Assembly (NCBI RefSeq): GCF_033954455.1 | Contig: NZ_CP121473.1 | Span: forward strand, 5,008,501-5,072,500 | Source of the DNA: Thiorhodovibrio litoralis | GTDB lineage: Bacteria > Pseudomonadota > Gammaproteobacteria > Chromatiales > Chromatiaceae | Length of the DNA: 64,000 nt | Direction of reading: 5' to 3' | The notes under the pieces: model-generated | Told to the model about the DNA's origin: nothing | Databases searched by the model: none | The model's input: only the letters and a program-made list of their open reading frames with translations | In this document: piece by piece, positions 48,333 through 59,833 of the stretch | Position numbering within the stretch: the stretch's first letter is position 1 | Layout: each line of letters opens with the position of its first letter | Program-made: the position numbers and the translations under genes

Positions 48333-49420
48333 GAGGCAACCAACTCCATGCAGGCATCGGCAATGCGCCCGGCGGCCTCGGGCTGCGCTTTCGCGCGCGC
48401 GGCTTCCGCCATGGACAAGCGCAATCCCGGGTCGGCGAGCAGTTCCACGAGCGGCTTGGCCAGCGTCTCGGCCGTCAGGTCTTTCTCGAGCAGCAGACGG
48501 GCGGCACCGGCCTTGACCAGAAAGCGCGCATTGCCCACCTGATGATCGTCGACCGCAAAGGGGAAAGGCACAAAGATAGCCGGCAAGCCCGCCGCGGCGA
48601 TTTCGGCCACGGTGAGCGCGCCAGCGCGGCAAATCATCACGTCCGCCCAGGCGTAAGCTTCGGCCATGTCAGATACAAAAGGCTGGATGTCGGCTTGCAC
48701 CCCTGCCTCCCGATACGCCTGTTGCGCCACTTCCAGCGTGCGCTCGCCGGCCTGATGACGCACCTCGGGGCGTTGCGCCAGCGGCAGCAACGCGAGTGCC
48801 CGCGGCACCAGGCGGTTGAGCGCCCGCGCCCCAAGCGACCCGCCAAGCACCAAGAGCCGCACCGGCCCCGATGGATGCGCGCGCCGCTCAGCCCAGCGTT
48901 CAGCGGGAGACGCGAGCGCGGCGATCTCGGCGCGCACCGGGTTGCCACTGGCAATGGCGCCACGCGCGGGCGGAAAACTGCCTGGAAAGCCTTCGAACAC
49001 CTGATCAGCAACGCGTGCAAGCCATTTATTGGTCATGCCCGGCACGCTGTTTTGTTCCTGAATCACCAGCGGGCGGCCCTGGCGCCAAGCCATCACGCCA
49101 CCGGGCCCGGAGACGAATCCGCCCATGCCGAGCACCAGGTCAGGCGCACGCCGACGTAGCACCTGGCCGGCCTCGCGCAGCGCAACGGCCAGCCGCCAGG
49201 GCGCACTGACCAGGGTCTTGATTCCCTTGCCGCGCAGCCCCTGGACCCGGAGCCACTCGATATCGAAACCGTGCTCCGGCACCAGACGCGCTTCAAGCCC
49301 GGCACGGGTTCCCATCCAGAACAACTCAGCTCCGCGCGCGCGCAGCGCCTCGGCCACTGCGAGTGCCGGGAAGACATGCCCACCGGTTCCACCGGCCATC
49401 ACGGCTATCCGCGGTGCCAT
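48329..49420 (-). CDS. murG: UDP-GlcNAc:lipid I transferase MurG
   Basis: Membrane-associated glycosyltransferase, 363 residues, that makes lipid II from lipid I. The glycine-rich [17 protein letters not shown] start, [25 protein letters not shown] and the UDP-GlcNAc site [31 protein letters not shown] are clear. Its 5' end overlaps ftsW by 16 nt. Confidence 0.97.
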   Translation of the reverse strand: MAPRIAVMAGGTGGHVFPALAVAEALRARGAELFWMGTRAGLEARLVPEHGFDIEWLRVQGLRGKGIKTLVSAPWRLAVALREAGQVLRRRAPDLVLGMGGFVSGPGGVMAWRQGRPLVIQEQNSVPGMTNKWLARVADQVFEGFPGSFPPARGAIASGNPVRAEIAALASPAERWAERRAHPSGPVRLLVLGGSLGARALNRLVPRALALLPLAQRPEVRHQAGERTLEVAQQAYREAGVQADIQPFVSDMAEAYAWADVMICRAGALTVAEIAAAGLPAIFVPFPFAVDDHQVGNARFLVKAGAARLLLEKDLTAETLAKPLVELLADPGLRLSMAEAARAKAQPEAAGRIADACMELVAS

Positions 49421-50655
49421 TGGACACCTCCAGTCGGATTCGGCTCCTGCAGCTTGCGCCGCAGTTCGGCATCGACGCGCAACAGCAAGGCCGCGCTCAT
49501 CATGGCGACCACGATGGAATTGCTGCCATAGCTCATGAAGGGCAGCGTCAGCCCCTTGGTCGGCAACAGGCCGGTATTCACACCCGAGTTAACGAACGCC
49601 TGAATACCGATCAGCAGACCGATACCATGGGCGATATAGGCTGAGAAATCCTCGCCCATCTCACGCGCACGCGCGCCGATGGCCAAGGCGCGCCAGGTGA
49701 CGAAACCCAGCGCTGCCATCACCGCAGCAAAGCCGACAAAGCCGAGCTCCTCGCCGATGACGGCGAGCAAGAAATCGGTATGCGCCTCGGGCAGGAAGTA
49801 TTGCTTTTGAATCCCGTTGCCGAGCCCGACACCGAACCACTCCCCTCGTCCGAGCGCGATCAGCGCCTGGCTGAGCTGGTAGCCGCTGTTGAAGGGGTCC
49901 GCGAACGGATTCATGAAAGAGGTCACGCGCTCAAGACGATAAGGCTCAAACACCACCAAAGCCACCAGGGCCGCCAGCACCAGTGCAATGAGCACCAAAA
50001 AATGCACCATCGGCGCGCCGCCGAGAAACAGCAGGCCTAGCACCGTGGCGAGCAGCACGGCCGCGGTACCGAAATCCGGCTGTGCCATCACCAGGGCACC
50101 GGCACCGCCAATCAGCAACATCGGGCGCACCACGTCGCGCACGCTCAGATCGCCTGACAGCGGCCGGCGTACTAGGAATCCGGCGAGATAGACCACCGTA
50201 AACAGCTTGACCAGCTCCGAGGGCTGCAGGTTGAATCCAGCGAGGCGAATCCAACGCGTGGCGCCATTGACGCTGTAGCCGATTCCAGGGACCAGCACCA
50301 ACAGCAGCAGAACCATGCCCCCCAACAACAGCCACAAACCGGCGCGCTGCCAGAAGGCAATGGGCAGGCACCAGCAGACAAAGCCAGCCGCGGCACCCAT
50401 GGCCAGCGCTATGACGTGGCGGTAGAGGTAATAAAGGGGCTCGAAATGCGGCGCCTGCGCACCGATAGGCATCGAGGCCGACGCCACCATGACGAAGCCG
50501 AGCCCGAGCAAGAAAACCAGCGCCAGCGCCAGCGGATAATCCAGCGGCGCCAGGGTCGTGCCGACGCGCTTATGCCAGCTACGCGGCATGCGTGGCATGC
50601 GCTCAAGCGGGACCAATGCGGCAGCGGAATTGGCTGCAGTTGTCGCGCCTGTCAT
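49405..50655 (-). CDS. ftsW: division septum glycosyltransferase FtsW
   Basis: SEDS-family polytopic membrane protein, 416 residues with about ten helices, that polymerises septal peptidoglycan with FtsI. SEDS signatures are visible (LDYPLALALVFLLGLGFVMVASASM, GATRWIRLAGFNLQPSELVKL, GNGIQKQYFLPEAHTDFLLAVIGEELGFVG, LPFMSYGSNSI). The start [10 protein letters not shown] at 50655 overlaps the murD stop by 4 nt. The ~45-residue cytoplasmic start is longer than minimal. Confidence 0.96.
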   Translation of the reverse strand: MTGATTAANSAAALVPLERMPRMPRSWHKRVGTTLAPLDYPLALALVFLLGLGFVMVASASMPIGAQAPHFEPLYYLYRHVIALAMGAAAGFVCWCLPIAFWQRAGLWLLLGGMVLLLLVLVPGIGYSVNGATRWIRLAGFNLQPSELVKLFTVVYLAGFLVRRPLSGDLSVRDVVRPMLLIGGAGALVMAQPDFGTAAVLLATVLGLLFLGGAPMVHFLVLIALVLAALVALVVFEPYRLERVTSFMNPFADPFNSGYQLSQALIALGRGEWFGVGLGNGIQKQYFLPEAHTDFLLAVIGEELGFVGFAAVMAALGFVTWRALAIGARAREMGEDFSAYIAHGIGLLIGIQAFVNSGVNTGLLPTKGLTLPFMSYGSNSIVVAMMSAALLLRVDAELRRKLQEPNPTGGVQWHRG

Positions 50656-52094
50656 CGCCGCATCCTCGTGACGGCTTCGGCGAAGACCCGCCCGCGTTGG
50701 CGATAGTCCTCGAACATATCGAAGCTGGCGCAAGCCGGTGACAGGAGCACCGCGTCGCCTGGCCGTGCAAAGCCACGAGCCCGGGCAACGGCGTCTTCCA
50801 TGTCCTCTGCCCGCTCCAACGGCAGCGCTGCGGGCGCCACGGCCTCGATCAGGGGCGCATCGCGACCGATTAGCACCAGGGCGCGGGCAAATTGCTCAAG
50901 CGCCGGGGTCAAGGGAGCGAAGTCGGCGCCCTTGCCGTCACCGCCTGCAATCAGCACCACCTTGCCCTCATGCGGGAGCGCGCGGGCGACGCCCTCAAGC
51001 GCCGCGATGGTCGCACCGGGATTGGTCCCCTTGGAATCGTCGATCCAGCGCACGCCGCCGGATTCTTTCACCAGCGCACACCGATGCGGCAGACCCGGGA
51101 ATTCCCCCAGCGCCGCGCGCATCGGCTCCAGTGCAAGCCCATAGCAGTCGCCCATTGCCAGCGCCGCCAGGGCATTGGCAAGATTGTGCTCACCCACGAG
51201 TGCCAGCTCGCGCACCGGGATCAGGTCTTGGTCCCCGCGACAAATCCAGGTCTCCCCGCCCTGCGCGCGCAGCCCCCAGTCCAGATCGCGCTCGGGTTGC
51301 CCAAGACCAAAGCTGACAACAGGATCAACACCCGCCGCCAAGGCGCAGGACGCAGCATCATCACGATTGACCACGGCAGCCTCGGCACCTGAGAAAATCC
51401 GCTGCTTGGCGCTGGCATAAGCGCTCAGATCGGGATAGCGGTCGAGATGATCGGGGGAGAGATTGAGCAGGGCCGCGACACGGGGGCGCAGTGAAGCAGT
51501 GGTTTCGAGCTGAAAGCTTGAGAGTTCAAGCACATAAAGCTCATAACTCGACGCAAGCAACGCCAGCGCCGGCGTGCCGAAATTGCCGCCGACCGCCACA
51601 TTGAGGCCGGCCTCCCGAGCCATCTGCCCGAGCAGTGCAGTCACCGTGCTCTTGCCATTGGAGCCGGTAATGGCGAGCACCGGCGCCGACACCGCCTGGG
51701 CAAAGAGCTCGATGTCGCCGCAGACTGGGACATCGCGCCCGGCGAGATAAGGCGTCAGCGCGCTCAGGGGCACGCCGGGGCTGAGCACGATCTGATCGGC
51801 CACCCTAAAGGCACCGGCATCCCAGCCGCCAAGCATCATGGCGACGTCGGGGAATTCATCACTCAGGGTCTCGGCACCTGGCGGCCGGTCACGGCTGTCG
51901 GTCACTGCCACCTGGCAGCCGATGCTGGCCAGATAGCGCACGCAGGACAAGCCCGTCACCCCGAGTCCGACCACCAGTACCCGAGCACCCGAGAGCTCGG
52001 GCACGGCGCCAATTCGCACACAGGTCCCGGAGCCAGTTTCGGCCCTGGTGCTTGGCGCCATTGGCGAGATGATGTTGAGTTGACTCGCGCTCAT
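50652..52094 (-). CDS. murD: UDP-MurNAc-L-alanine--D-glutamate ligase
   Basis: Mur ligase that adds D-Glu, 480 residues. It has the nucleotide-binding start [19 protein letters not shown], the ATP loop [16 protein letters not shown] and [17 protein letters not shown]. The ATG at 52094 ([12 protein letters not shown]) overlaps the mraY stop by 4 nt. About 35 extra residues precede the core, more than in E. coli. Confidence 0.96.
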   Translation of the reverse strand: MSASQLNIISPMAPSTRAETGSGTCVRIGAVPELSGARVLVVGLGVTGLSCVRYLASIGCQVAVTDSRDRPPGAETLSDEFPDVAMMLGGWDAGAFRVADQIVLSPGVPLSALTPYLAGRDVPVCGDIELFAQAVSAPVLAITGSNGKSTVTALLGQMAREAGLNVAVGGNFGTPALALLASSYELYVLELSSFQLETTASLRPRVAALLNLSPDHLDRYPDLSAYASAKQRIFSGAEAAVVNRDDAASCALAAGVDPVVSFGLGQPERDLDWGLRAQGGETWICRGDQDLIPVRELALVGEHNLANALAALAMGDCYGLALEPMRAALGEFPGLPHRCALVKESGGVRWIDDSKGTNPGATIAALEGVARALPHEGKVVLIAGGDGKGADFAPLTPALEQFARALVLIGRDAPLIEAVAPAALPLERAEDMEDAVARARGFARPGDAVLLSPACASFDMFEDYRQRGRVFAEAVTRMRR

Positions 52095-53173
52095 CGGATC
52101 TTCAGGCTCGCCAGTCCAATCAGTACCAGCACCACGGTGACAATCCAGAAGCGCACGATTACGCGCGGCTCTGGCCAGCCCTTGAGCTCGTAGTGGTGAT
52201 GCAGTGGCGCCATGCGGAAAATGCGCTTGCCAGTGAGCTTGAAGGACGCCACCTGCAGCATCACCGACAGGGTCTCGAGCACGAAGATGCCGCCCATGAT
52301 GAAGAGCACCAGCTCTTGATTGGCGACCACGGCAATGGCGCCCAGCGCCGCGCCCAGGGCCAGGGCACCGACATCGCCCATGAACACCTGCGCGGGATAG
52401 GTGTTGAACCACAAAAAGCCGAGCCCGGAGCCCACCAGGGCGCCGCAGAAGATCACCACCTCGCCCACCTCGGGGATGTGTGGAATTTTCAAATAATTGG
52501 CGATCTCGGCGTGCCCGGCGGCATAAACCATAATGCCCAGTCCACCAGCCACCAGCACCGCCGGCAGCACAGCTAGACCGTCCAGCCCGTCGGTCAGATT
52601 CACCGCATTGGAAGCCCCGACTATGACCAGATAGGCAAAGAGGATGAAGAAGGGGCCAAGCTGTATGGCAACCTCCTTGAAATAGGGCACCAACAGCTCG
52701 GTCTCGTGTGGCGACGCGGCAGTGAAATAGAGATAAAGCGCCGCCGCCAGGCCAAACACTGTCTGCAGCAGATACTTATAGCGCGCGGGCAAGCCGCGGG
52801 AATCGCGCAGAATGAGCTTTCTGTAGTCATCGATCAGGCCAATCAGCCCGAAGGCCAGGGTGGTCAACAGCACCACCCAGACGAACCGATTCGACAAGTC
52901 CGCCCACAGCAGGGTGCTGACGGCGATGGCGACCAGAATCAGGGTGCCGCCCATGGTCGGAGTGCCGGCCTTGGAGAAGTGGCTGCTCGGTCCATCGTCG
53001 CGCACCACCTGACCAACCTTGTAGCTGCTCAGCCAGCGAATCAGCGGACGACCGACCAGCAGGGCGATCGCCAGCGCTGTGATCACCCCCAGAATCCCGC
53101 GCAACGTCAGGTAACGAAAGACAAAGAATGCGCTCTCGTACTGCCCCAGCCAGTTGGTTAGCCACAACAACAT
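52091..53173 (-). CDS. mraY: phospho-MurNAc-pentapeptide translocase
   Basis: Integral membrane enzyme of 360 residues with about ten helices that makes lipid I. The catalytic Asp motifs are GLIDDYRK and [13 protein letters not shown], and the C-terminal [14 protein letters not shown] His motif is intact. It lies 1 nt after the murF stop. Confidence 0.97.
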   Translation of the reverse strand: MLLWLTNWLGQYESAFFVFRYLTLRGILGVITALAIALLVGRPLIRWLSSYKVGQVVRDDGPSSHFSKAGTPTMGGTLILVAIAVSTLLWADLSNRFVWVVLLTTLAFGLIGLIDDYRKLILRDSRGLPARYKYLLQTVFGLAAALYLYFTAASPHETELLVPYFKEVAIQLGPFFILFAYLVIVGASNAVNLTDGLDGLAVLPAVLVAGGLGIMVYAAGHAEIANYLKIPHIPEVGEVVIFCGALVGSGLGFLWFNTYPAQVFMGDVGALALGAALGAIAVVANQELVLFIMGGIFVLETLSVMLQVASFKLTGKRIFRMAPLHHHYELKGWPEPRVIVRFWIVTVVLVLIGLASLKIR

Positions 53174-53174
53174 G

Positions 53175-54605
53175 TCAGTTCACCTCCGCCCCGGTGCACA
53201 GGGCATCGGCAATCTTGTCCATCGCCGCCAGGCGCGAGCCCTTCACCAGCAGCACATCGTCCGGCTGCATCTCGGCGCGCAGCGCGGACAGCAACTCGCG
53301 CTGACTGTCACAGGCCAGCGCCTTGCTAGATGCTTGAGTGGCGGGTTGGACGGAGGACTGGCCGAGCTCCCGAGCGGAAGATTCATTAAAGGCCGCGGCA
53401 GCTTGTGCGGCCAGCGGACCAACGGTAAACAACCGCGTGACGCCGGCATCGTGCACCTGGCGCCCCATGTCCGCGTGCAGAGCAGCGCTGTCCGCGCCCA
53501 GTTCACCGAAGTCGCCCAGCACCAGCAGCGAGCGCCCGGGCAGATCGGCCAGCACCGCCACGGCGGCGGCGAGCGAGTCCGGATTGGCGTTGTAACTGTC
53601 GTCGATCAGCCGCTCGCCCTCGGCAGTGCGACGCGGCTGCATGCGCCGCGCGACCGGCTGCAGCGCGGCAAGTCCGTTGCGGATGGCAGAGACCGGCAGC
53701 TCCAGCGCCACGGCCAACGCGGCGGCGGCCAGTGCGTTATTCACATTGTGCCGTCCGGCCAGACTCAGCTCGATCTCCAGCGGCTGTTCCTGACCCGGCA
53801 GTTGCGCCGAGAACAGGGTGCGAAAACCATCCTGGTCCCAACGGGTGCGAATGGATTCTGGGTCGGCCCGCAGCAGCGCGCCCGGCCCGGTGCCGAAAGG
53901 CAGGCAACGGCGGGCGCCGGCCAGCTCTTTCCACAGAGGCGTCCAGAGCACGTCGGCCATGAAAGCGAAGGTGCCATCGGCGCGCAATCCGCAGGCGATC
54001 TCGCCCTTGGCATGCGCAACCCCTTCGAGGCTGCCGAAGCCCTCGAGATGAGCGCGCCCGGCATTGGTGATGACCGCCACCTCGGGCGCGGCGATGCCGC
54101 TCAGGTAGCCGATCTCGCCGTGATGATTGGCGCCCATTTCGAGAATCAGAAAATCCTCATCGCGCGCGGCGAGCAGCGTGAGCGGCATGCCGATGGCATT
54201 GTTCAGATTGCCCGCCGTGGCGCGGGTGCGCCCGACCTGCTGGCAGATGGCGGCGGTCATTTCCTTGGCGGTAGTTTTGCCATTACTGCCGGTAATGGCA
54301 ATCACCCGCCCCTTGAAGCGCGCGCGCCAGGCCGCCGCCAAACGCCCGAGTCCCTGCAGCGGATCATCAACGATCCACTGCGGCAGATCGGCTGGCAGCG
54401 CCCGGGCGACCATGGCCGCCACGGCGCCTTGCTCGGCGGCAGCCGCGACATAATCATGCCCGTCGAAGCACTCACCGCTGAGCGCGATAAATAACTTGCC
54501 GGTGCAGTCCTGACGGCTGTCGGTGGTTACGCCGTCGAAGGCGACATCGGCGCCCTCCAGACGTCCACCGGCACTCGCCACGGCTTGCGCGAGCGTCCAC
54601 ATCAT
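53175..54605 (-). CDS. murF: UDP-MurNAc-tripeptide--D-alanyl-D-alanine ligase
   Basis: Mur ligase adding D-Ala-D-Ala, 476 residues. It has the substrate-side start [18 protein letters not shown], the ATP loop [32 protein letters not shown] and [10 protein letters not shown]. Of three nearby ATGs I use 54605, which overlaps the murE stop by 4 nt and has GGGAG 6 nt upstream; 54602 and 54623 are alternatives. Confidence 0.95.
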   Translation of the reverse strand: MMWTLAQAVASAGGRLEGADVAFDGVTTDSRQDCTGKLFIALSGECFDGHDYVAAAAEQGAVAAMVARALPADLPQWIVDDPLQGLGRLAAAWRARFKGRVIAITGSNGKTTAKEMTAAICQQVGRTRATAGNLNNAIGMPLTLLAARDEDFLILEMGANHHGEIGYLSGIAAPEVAVITNAGRAHLEGFGSLEGVAHAKGEIACGLRADGTFAFMADVLWTPLWKELAGARRCLPFGTGPGALLRADPESIRTRWDQDGFRTLFSAQLPGQEQPLEIELSLAGRHNVNNALAAAALAVALELPVSAIRNGLAALQPVARRMQPRRTAEGERLIDDSYNANPDSLAAAVAVLADLPGRSLLVLGDFGELGADSAALHADMGRQVHDAGVTRLFTVGPLAAQAAAAFNESSARELGQSSVQPATQASSKALACDSQRELLSALRAEMQPDDVLLVKGSRLAAMDKIADALCTGAEVN

Positions 54606-56272
54606 CCGTCTCTCCCCCGCCATTCGCGTAGCGCCTGCATCACCTGGGCGCGGTCGCTGAAGCGTGCCTTTAGCTCACCCATGTCCTGTTCAGTCTCATG
54701 ACCCTTGCCGGCGATCAAAACTGCATCCTCCGGACCAGCCATCAGCAGGGCGCGGCGGATTGCGACACCGCGCTGACGCTCTGTAATCGTTGAAGTGGAC
54801 TGATTTGCCGGGCCATCCTTCGCCGAGTCAACTTCCGCGCGGCTTGATCGCGGTTGGTCACTTGCCGCGGCGGATGAAGTCTTCCCTCCAGGCTCACCAA
54901 TACCCGAGAGAATTTCGGCAATGATCACGTCCCCGTCCTCATGGCGCGGGTTGTCGTCGGTCAGAATAATACGGTCGGCCAGGCGCGCGGCGACCTGCCC
55001 CATTAGCGGGCGCTTGCCACGGTCGCGCTCGCCGCCGCAGCCAAAGACCAGGATCACCTGCCCGCGGCAATGCGCGCGCAGCTCCATCAGCGCCTGCTCG
55101 AGGGCATCCGGGGTATGGGCATAATCGACCACGCACAGCGGCTCGCCCTCGGCGCCGAAGCATTCCATCCGTCCCGGCACGCCTTTGACGCGCGCAAGTT
55201 GGTGCAAAGCGGTCTCGAAGGCCATGCCGCGCGCCAGCAACACCGTCAGCGTGGCAAGCAGGTTTGCGGCATTGAAGCGCCCGATCAGCCCTGCACTGAA
55301 CTCGCCCACGAGCAGCTCGGCATCCTCCCCATGGCGGCGTGCCTCGACCTCGAGGCGCAGCCCGCGCTGATGCAGCTCCAGATGGCGCGCGCGCACCAGC
55401 AGGTCGCAGCGACCCTGCACCGCCGGCGCCAGACTGAGTGCCGGATTCAGGCTATAGAGCGCGAGCTTGACACCAGGCGCCAGGGTCGCGAGCACCCGGG
55501 TGCTGAAATCGTCATCGGCGTTGAGAATGGCCCAGCGCAGCCCCGGCAGCGCGAACAACCGCGCCTTGGCCGCCGCATAGGCTTCCATGCTGCCGTGATA
55601 GTCGAGATGATCCCGAGTCAGATTGGTCAGCAGTCCGACGTCGAAATGCACCGCATCAGCGCGTTGTTGTGCCAGCGCATGCGAGGAGACTTCCATCGCC
55701 ACCGCCTCGGCACCCTGGTCGCGCAGTGCAGCGAGCGTCGCCTGCAGACTGATCGCATCCGGCGTGGTCATGCCAGTGCTTGACAATGTCTCAGGAAACC
55801 CCTGCCCGAGAGTGCCGACGATGGCGCAGCGCGCCTCAGCCGCCAGGCCTTGCGCGATGAAATGACTGACGCTGGTCTTGCCGTTGGTGCCGGTAATGCC
55901 GATCACCTCAAGCGCGGTGCTCGGGTCCTGGTGGAAGCGCGCGGCAATGTCGCCAGTCCGCGCGGCGAGCCGCTCGACCGGGATCACCGGCAGCCCCAAC
56001 TCAGCGGCCAGCGCCCCGATCTCGCCCTTCGACCACCGCTCGGTGGGTTCGGCGGCAATGGCAACGACACCTTGCCCAACCAGCGCGCGGGCAAAATCCA
56101 GCCCATGCGCCCGCCCGCCCTGGCAGGCGAGAAACAGACTGCCCGGCGCCGCCTTGCGGCTGTCGAGCGCCAGAGCCGAAACCGGCACCGGCGCTACCGC
56201 AGCCGTCGTCATGCCGACAAGCAGCTCATCGAGCAGCCAGCCGCCGGGACCTTGGGCACGCGCGGCCATCAT
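54602..56272 (-). CDS. murE: UDP-MurNAc-dipeptide--meso-diaminopimelate ligase
   Basis: Mur ligase that adds the third residue, 556 residues. The ATP loop is GITGTNGKTSVSHFIAQ and the DNPR motif in LTDDNPRHEDG indicates meso-diaminopimelate as the substrate. A stretch of ~45 residues (GKTSSAAASDQPRSSRAEVD...) in the C-terminal domain looks like an insertion not needed for the fold. Its ATGs (56272 or 56269) overlap the ftsI stop. Confidence 0.96.
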   Translation of the reverse strand: MMAARAQGPGGWLLDELLVGMTTAAVAPVPVSALALDSRKAAPGSLFLACQGGRAHGLDFARALVGQGVVAIAAEPTERWSKGEIGALAAELGLPVIPVERLAARTGDIAARFHQDPSTALEVIGITGTNGKTSVSHFIAQGLAAEARCAIVGTLGQGFPETLSSTGMTTPDAISLQATLAALRDQGAEAVAMEVSSHALAQQRADAVHFDVGLLTNLTRDHLDYHGSMEAYAAAKARLFALPGLRWAILNADDDFSTRVLATLAPGVKLALYSLNPALSLAPAVQGRCDLLVRARHLELHQRGLRLEVEARRHGEDAELLVGEFSAGLIGRFNAANLLATLTVLLARGMAFETALHQLARVKGVPGRMECFGAEGEPLCVVDYAHTPDALEQALMELRAHCRGQVILVFGCGGERDRGKRPLMGQVAARLADRIILTDDNPRHEDGDVIIAEILSGIGEPGGKTSSAAASDQPRSSRAEVDSAKDGPANQSTSTITERQRGVAIRRALLMAGPEDAVLIAGKGHETEQDMGELKARFSDRAQVMQALREWRGRDG

Positions 56273-58062
56273 CTCAACAACTCCGATCGCGGGTCGGAAC
56301 CGGCGGTCAGCAGCAGCGACGCGGCCGGGTCATCAGGCGGCACGTTGTACAGGCGCAAGGCCAACTCCATGACCTTGGCGAACACCGGCGCTGCCACCAG
56401 TCCACCGTAGTATTGCTTGCCGCCCGGTTCGTCGATCATCACCACCATCACAAAGCGCGGCGCGCTCGCGGGTGCCATGCCGGCAAAGACGGCTTGATAG
56501 CGCCCATCGACATAACCATCGGGGCCGGCCTTCTTGGCAGTCCCGGTCTTGCCGGCGACTCGATAACCGGTCACCGCGGCACGCTTGGCGGTACCTATTG
56601 GGGACACCACAGTCTCAAGCATACGGCGCACCTCGCGCGCGGTTCGCGCGGAGAATGCACGTTCTGACTTGCCACCGTGATCGCGTCGCAGCAGAGTGGC
56701 CGGCCGCAGCAGACCGTCGCTCGCGAGCACCGAGTAAGCGCTGGCGAGCTGCAGCGTGCTGACATTGAGCCCGTAACCAAAGGCCAGGGTGGCATGCTCA
56801 AAATCCGACCATCCTTCGAAACTGGGCAGATAGCCGGTGCTGGCCCCTGGAAAGGGCTGTTCACCCTCGTCCCAGTGAAGGGGCTGACCAAAGCCCACAC
56901 GGTCGTACAGCTGCCACAGCAGTGATCGATCCATCTGCTGGGCAATCTTTACAATGCCGACATTGCTCGATTTCGTCAGCACGCTGGTGGTATTCAGTAG
57001 CCCGTAGTTGTGCACATCCCGCACGCGGTTGCGGCCCACTTGCAAAAAGCCCGGGCCGGTATCGACGGGACTGGCCGGATCGATGACACCGTTCTCAAGC
57101 GCCATCGCGACTACCAGCGGCTTTACCGTTGAACCGGGCTCGAACACATCCGTCAGCACCCGATTGCGCCGCTGCGCCGCCTGCTCCGAGCGCGGAGCAT
57201 TGGGATTGAACGAGGGCTGCGAGGCAGCCGCAAGCACTTCGCCGGTGTTGACATCAAGCAGGATGGCGGTGCCGCCGACCGCCTGATGCTCGCTCACCGC
57301 GCGCTTGAGTTCACGGTAGGTAAGGTACTGCAAGCGCCGATCCAGGCTGAGAGACAGATCGTCGCCATGGCGGGGCGGGCGGATCTGCTCGACCTCCTCC
57401 ACCACCCGGCCACGGCCGTCCTGTATCACCCGGCGCTTGCCGGGAATGGCCCGCAGACGCGGGTCATAGGCCAGTTCGATGCCTTCCTGGCCCTGATCGT
57501 CGATATCGGTAAAGCCGAGCACATGGGCAAAGACTTCGCCGCCGGGATAAAAGCGGCGGTACTCGGTCTCAACGCCGAAGCCCTCCACATCGTAGCGGCG
57601 CACAACGGCCTCGGCTGCTTCGGCCAGACGCGGTTCGACGCGCCGACGCAGGTACATGAAGCCCTTGTCCTGATGATTGGCCAGACGCTGTTCGAGCACC
57701 GCCGGGTCGAGTTCCAGGCTGGTTGCAAGTGGGGCGATAGCCTGCGGTCGCTTGCTCAGCGAGCGCGGGTCGATACTCAGACTGGCAACTGCGGTGCTAA
57801 TCGCAAGCGGCTCTCCGTGACGATCCATCACCATGCCGCGACGAGCGGGAATTTCGCGCTCGCGCACTGAGCGCAGCTCACCCTCGTGCTTGAGAAAATC
57901 GGTCTCCAGCACCTGGCGGTGAAAAGCACTCGCCAGCACCGCGCTGAAGCCAAGTCCCAGGCAGGCCAGCAGCACCAGCCGCCGCGCCTGAAAGTTAGGC
58001 TTTTGCGTCAGCGCCTTCTGCCAGCGCTCGGCGCGTTTTTGCCGCTCCGCTTTAGTTGCCAT
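56269..58062 (-). CDS. ftsI: septal peptidoglycan transpeptidase FtsI (PBP3)
   Basis: Class B penicillin-binding protein, 597 residues, crosslinking septal peptidoglycan with FtsW. A membrane helix near residue 30-48 is followed by the pedestal domain and a transpeptidase with the three active-site motifs: STVKP (catalytic Ser), KSSNVG (SxN) and GKTGTAKK (KTGT). Length is typical. It overlaps ftsL by 11 nt. Confidence 0.97.
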   Translation of the reverse strand: MATKAERQKRAERWQKALTQKPNFQARRLVLLACLGLGFSAVLASAFHRQVLETDFLKHEGELRSVREREIPARRGMVMDRHGEPLAISTAVASLSIDPRSLSKRPQAIAPLATSLELDPAVLEQRLANHQDKGFMYLRRRVEPRLAEAAEAVVRRYDVEGFGVETEYRRFYPGGEVFAHVLGFTDIDDQGQEGIELAYDPRLRAIPGKRRVIQDGRGRVVEEVEQIRPPRHGDDLSLSLDRRLQYLTYRELKRAVSEHQAVGGTAILLDVNTGEVLAAASQPSFNPNAPRSEQAAQRRNRVLTDVFEPGSTVKPLVVAMALENGVIDPASPVDTGPGFLQVGRNRVRDVHNYGLLNTTSVLTKSSNVGIVKIAQQMDRSLLWQLYDRVGFGQPLHWDEGEQPFPGASTGYLPSFEGWSDFEHATLAFGYGLNVSTLQLASAYSVLASDGLLRPATLLRRDHGGKSERAFSARTAREVRRMLETVVSPIGTAKRAAVTGYRVAGKTGTAKKAGPDGYVDGRYQAVFAGMAPASAPRFVMVVMIDEPGGKQYYGGLVAAPVFAKVMELALRLYNVPPDDPAASLLLTAGSDPRSELLR

Positions 58063-58339
58063 GGGTCACAACCTCCAGCACCCGCACTTCCGCTGCCTGC
58101 GGCAAATGCATGCCGAGTTCCTGTCGGGCACGATCCTCAAGGCGCGAATGCGCGATCAAGGAGGCTTCCTCTAGGCGCAAGCGGCCCCACTCCACATCCA
58201 GGGCGTCGCGCTCGGTGCGCGCCTCCTGCAAGCGCACAAACTCGGCGCGGGTAAGGAACTTGACATAGGCCACCGACACGGCGCTCGCGATCACCGCGAA
58301 GGCCAGCAGAGCGAAGCCAATCAGGCGCGGGCGAGTCAT
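58052..58339 (-). CDS. ftsL: cell division protein FtsL
   Basis: Small bitopic divisome protein, 95 residues. One membrane helix ([21 protein letters not shown]) is followed by a periplasmic coiled coil ([26 protein letters not shown]) that pairs with FtsB, and an [11 protein letters not shown] end. Sequence is little conserved in the family, so position between rsmH and ftsI supports the call. Its ATG overlaps the rsmH stop by 4 nt. Confidence 0.92.
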   Translation of the reverse strand: MTRPRLIGFALLAFAVIASAVSVAYVKFLTRAEFVRLQEARTERDALDVEWGRLRLEEASLIAHSRLEDRARQELGMHLPQAAEVRVLEVVTHGN

Positions 58340-59310
58340 GGCAGACGCTCCGCCACCCGCAGGATGGCGCTGCGCGCGCGAGGATTGGCGGCGATCTCCG
58401 CCTCGCCCGAACGCTGCGCGCCGCCAATCACCCGCAGCGGACCGCTCGCCTGAGGGCCGCGCACAGGCACGGATTTCGGCACCACGGGCCCGCGCGACTG
58501 CTCGCGGATGAAGCGCTTGACGATGCGATCCTCAAGCGAATGAAAGCTAATCACCGCCAGTCGCCCGCCGGCCGCGAGCACGTCCGTCACGCCAGCAAGA
58601 CAGGTACGCAATTCCTCGAGCTCCTGGTTGATCAGGATGCGCAGCGCCTGAAAGCTGCGCGTGGCCGGATGCTTGCCGGGCTCGCGCGTGGGTACCGCGC
58701 GCTCGATCAACCGCGCCAGCGCGCCTGTGGTAGTCAGTGGTCGTTCGGCACGCTCGCGCTCAATCGCGCGCGCGATACGCAGCGCGAAGCGCTCCTCGCC
58801 ATAGTCCTTCAGCACTCGGGCGATCTCCGCCACCGGGGCACGTGCCAGCCAGTTCGACAGGGGCTCGCCGCTGTTCGGGTCCATGCGCATGTCAAGCGGG
58901 CCGTCCTGCGAGAAGCTAAAGCCACGCTCGGGCGTGTCGAGCTGCGGTGATGAGACCCCCAGGTCAAGCAGAAACCCAGCGACATGTCCAGCCACGCCAA
59001 GCTCAGCAAGGCGCGCTGGGGTCTCAGCCAGCCGACTGTGGTGGACTTGCATCCGGCTGTCGCGCCGCTGCAGGGCTTCGCCCGCAGCAATGGCCTCGGG
59101 GTCGCGATCGAACGCAAGCAGGCGACCAGCCGCCCCCAGCCGCTCAAGCAGCGCGCGCGCATGCCCGCCGCGCCCGAAGGTCGCGTCGACATAGATGCTT
59201 GCCGGATTGATCGCCAATGCCTGCATGGTTTCTTCCAATAGGACAGGTTGATGTTCTCGATGCCAGGGCGCAGTGCCGTCCCCAAGGTCGCCACCGCCGG
59301 CCTCGGCCAT
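58336..59310 (-). CDS. rsmH: 16S rRNA (cytosine-1402-N4) methyltransferase
   Basis: S-adenosylmethionine-dependent enzyme (formerly MraW), 324 residues, that methylates C1402 in the ribosomal P site. SAM-binding and core motifs are visible: [46 protein letters not shown] and [18 protein letters not shown]. Second gene of the dcw cluster, 36 nt after mraZ. Confidence 0.96.
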   Translation of the reverse strand: MAEAGGGDLGDGTAPWHREHQPVLLEETMQALAINPASIYVDATFGRGGHARALLERLGAAGRLLAFDRDPEAIAAGEALQRRDSRMQVHHSRLAETPARLAELGVAGHVAGFLLDLGVSSPQLDTPERGFSFSQDGPLDMRMDPNSGEPLSNWLARAPVAEIARVLKDYGEERFALRIARAIERERAERPLTTTGALARLIERAVPTREPGKHPATRSFQALRILINQELEELRTCLAGVTDVLAAGGRLAVISFHSLEDRIVKRFIREQSRGPVVPKSVPVRGPQASGPLRVIGGAQRSGEAEIAANPRARSAILRVAERLP

Positions 59311-59346
59311 CCCGTTCTCCGTTGTGCGGCCTGGGTCCAGCCGGGC

Positions 59347-59802
59347 CTAGATCGAAAGTGAGCCGAGCTCGGAGTTCGCGGCCAGACTTGCCATGTTGAA
59401 AGAGGCCTCGGCCTCCTCGAGGGTCTTGCGCCAGGCCGCCTCATCCCAAAGCTCGAATTTGTTGCCAACGCCGACCAGCGCGGCGCGTTTATCGAGCTGC
59501 GCGTAATCCCGCTGCTCGCTGGTGACCATCACACGCCCCTGAGAGTCGATCTCGACCTCGTTGGCGTAGCCAATCAGCAACCGCTGCAGGGCCCGGCTTT
59601 GCTGGTCGAAGGACGGCAAGCTCATGAGCTTGCGCTCGATCTCTGTCCAGGTGGAGTCTGGATAGACCAGCAGGCAATGTTGCGGATCAGCAGTAATGAC
59701 CAGTTTGGAGTCGCACAGACGCGCCAATCGCTCGCGCTGTCGCGCGGGGATCGCTAGACGCCCCTTGGCGTCGAGATTCAAATAACTGACTCCACGAAAC
59801 AC
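59347..59802 (-). CDS. mraZ: MraZ transcriptional regulator
   Basis: DNA-binding protein of the AbrB/SpoVT superfamily, 151 residues, known in E. coli to repress its own dcw promoter. It has two tandem MraZ repeats (YLNLDAKGRLAIPARQRERL; EIDSQGRVMVTSEQRDYAQL). The start is a GTG at 59802 (MFRGVSYLNL). It is the first gene of the cluster, and two MraZ-type boxes lie 32-49 nt upstream. Confidence 0.96.
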   Translation of the reverse strand: MFRGVSYLNLDAKGRLAIPARQRERLARLCDSKLVITADPQHCLLVYPDSTWTEIERKLMSLPSFDQQSRALQRLLIGYANEVEIDSQGRVMVTSEQRDYAQLDKRAALVGVGNKFELWDEAAWRKTLEEAEASFNMASLAANSELGSLSI

Positions 59803-59833
59803 GTTGATTACCGCCCGGCGACTTTTCTCCTAA

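Noticed and set aside
46809-48542. 577-codon plus-strand frame across murB/murC/murG
   Set aside because: Antisense to well-supported, overlapping mur genes; no protein family features.
53154-54494. 446-codon plus-strand frame
   Set aside because: Antisense to murF, with reversed-frame composition.
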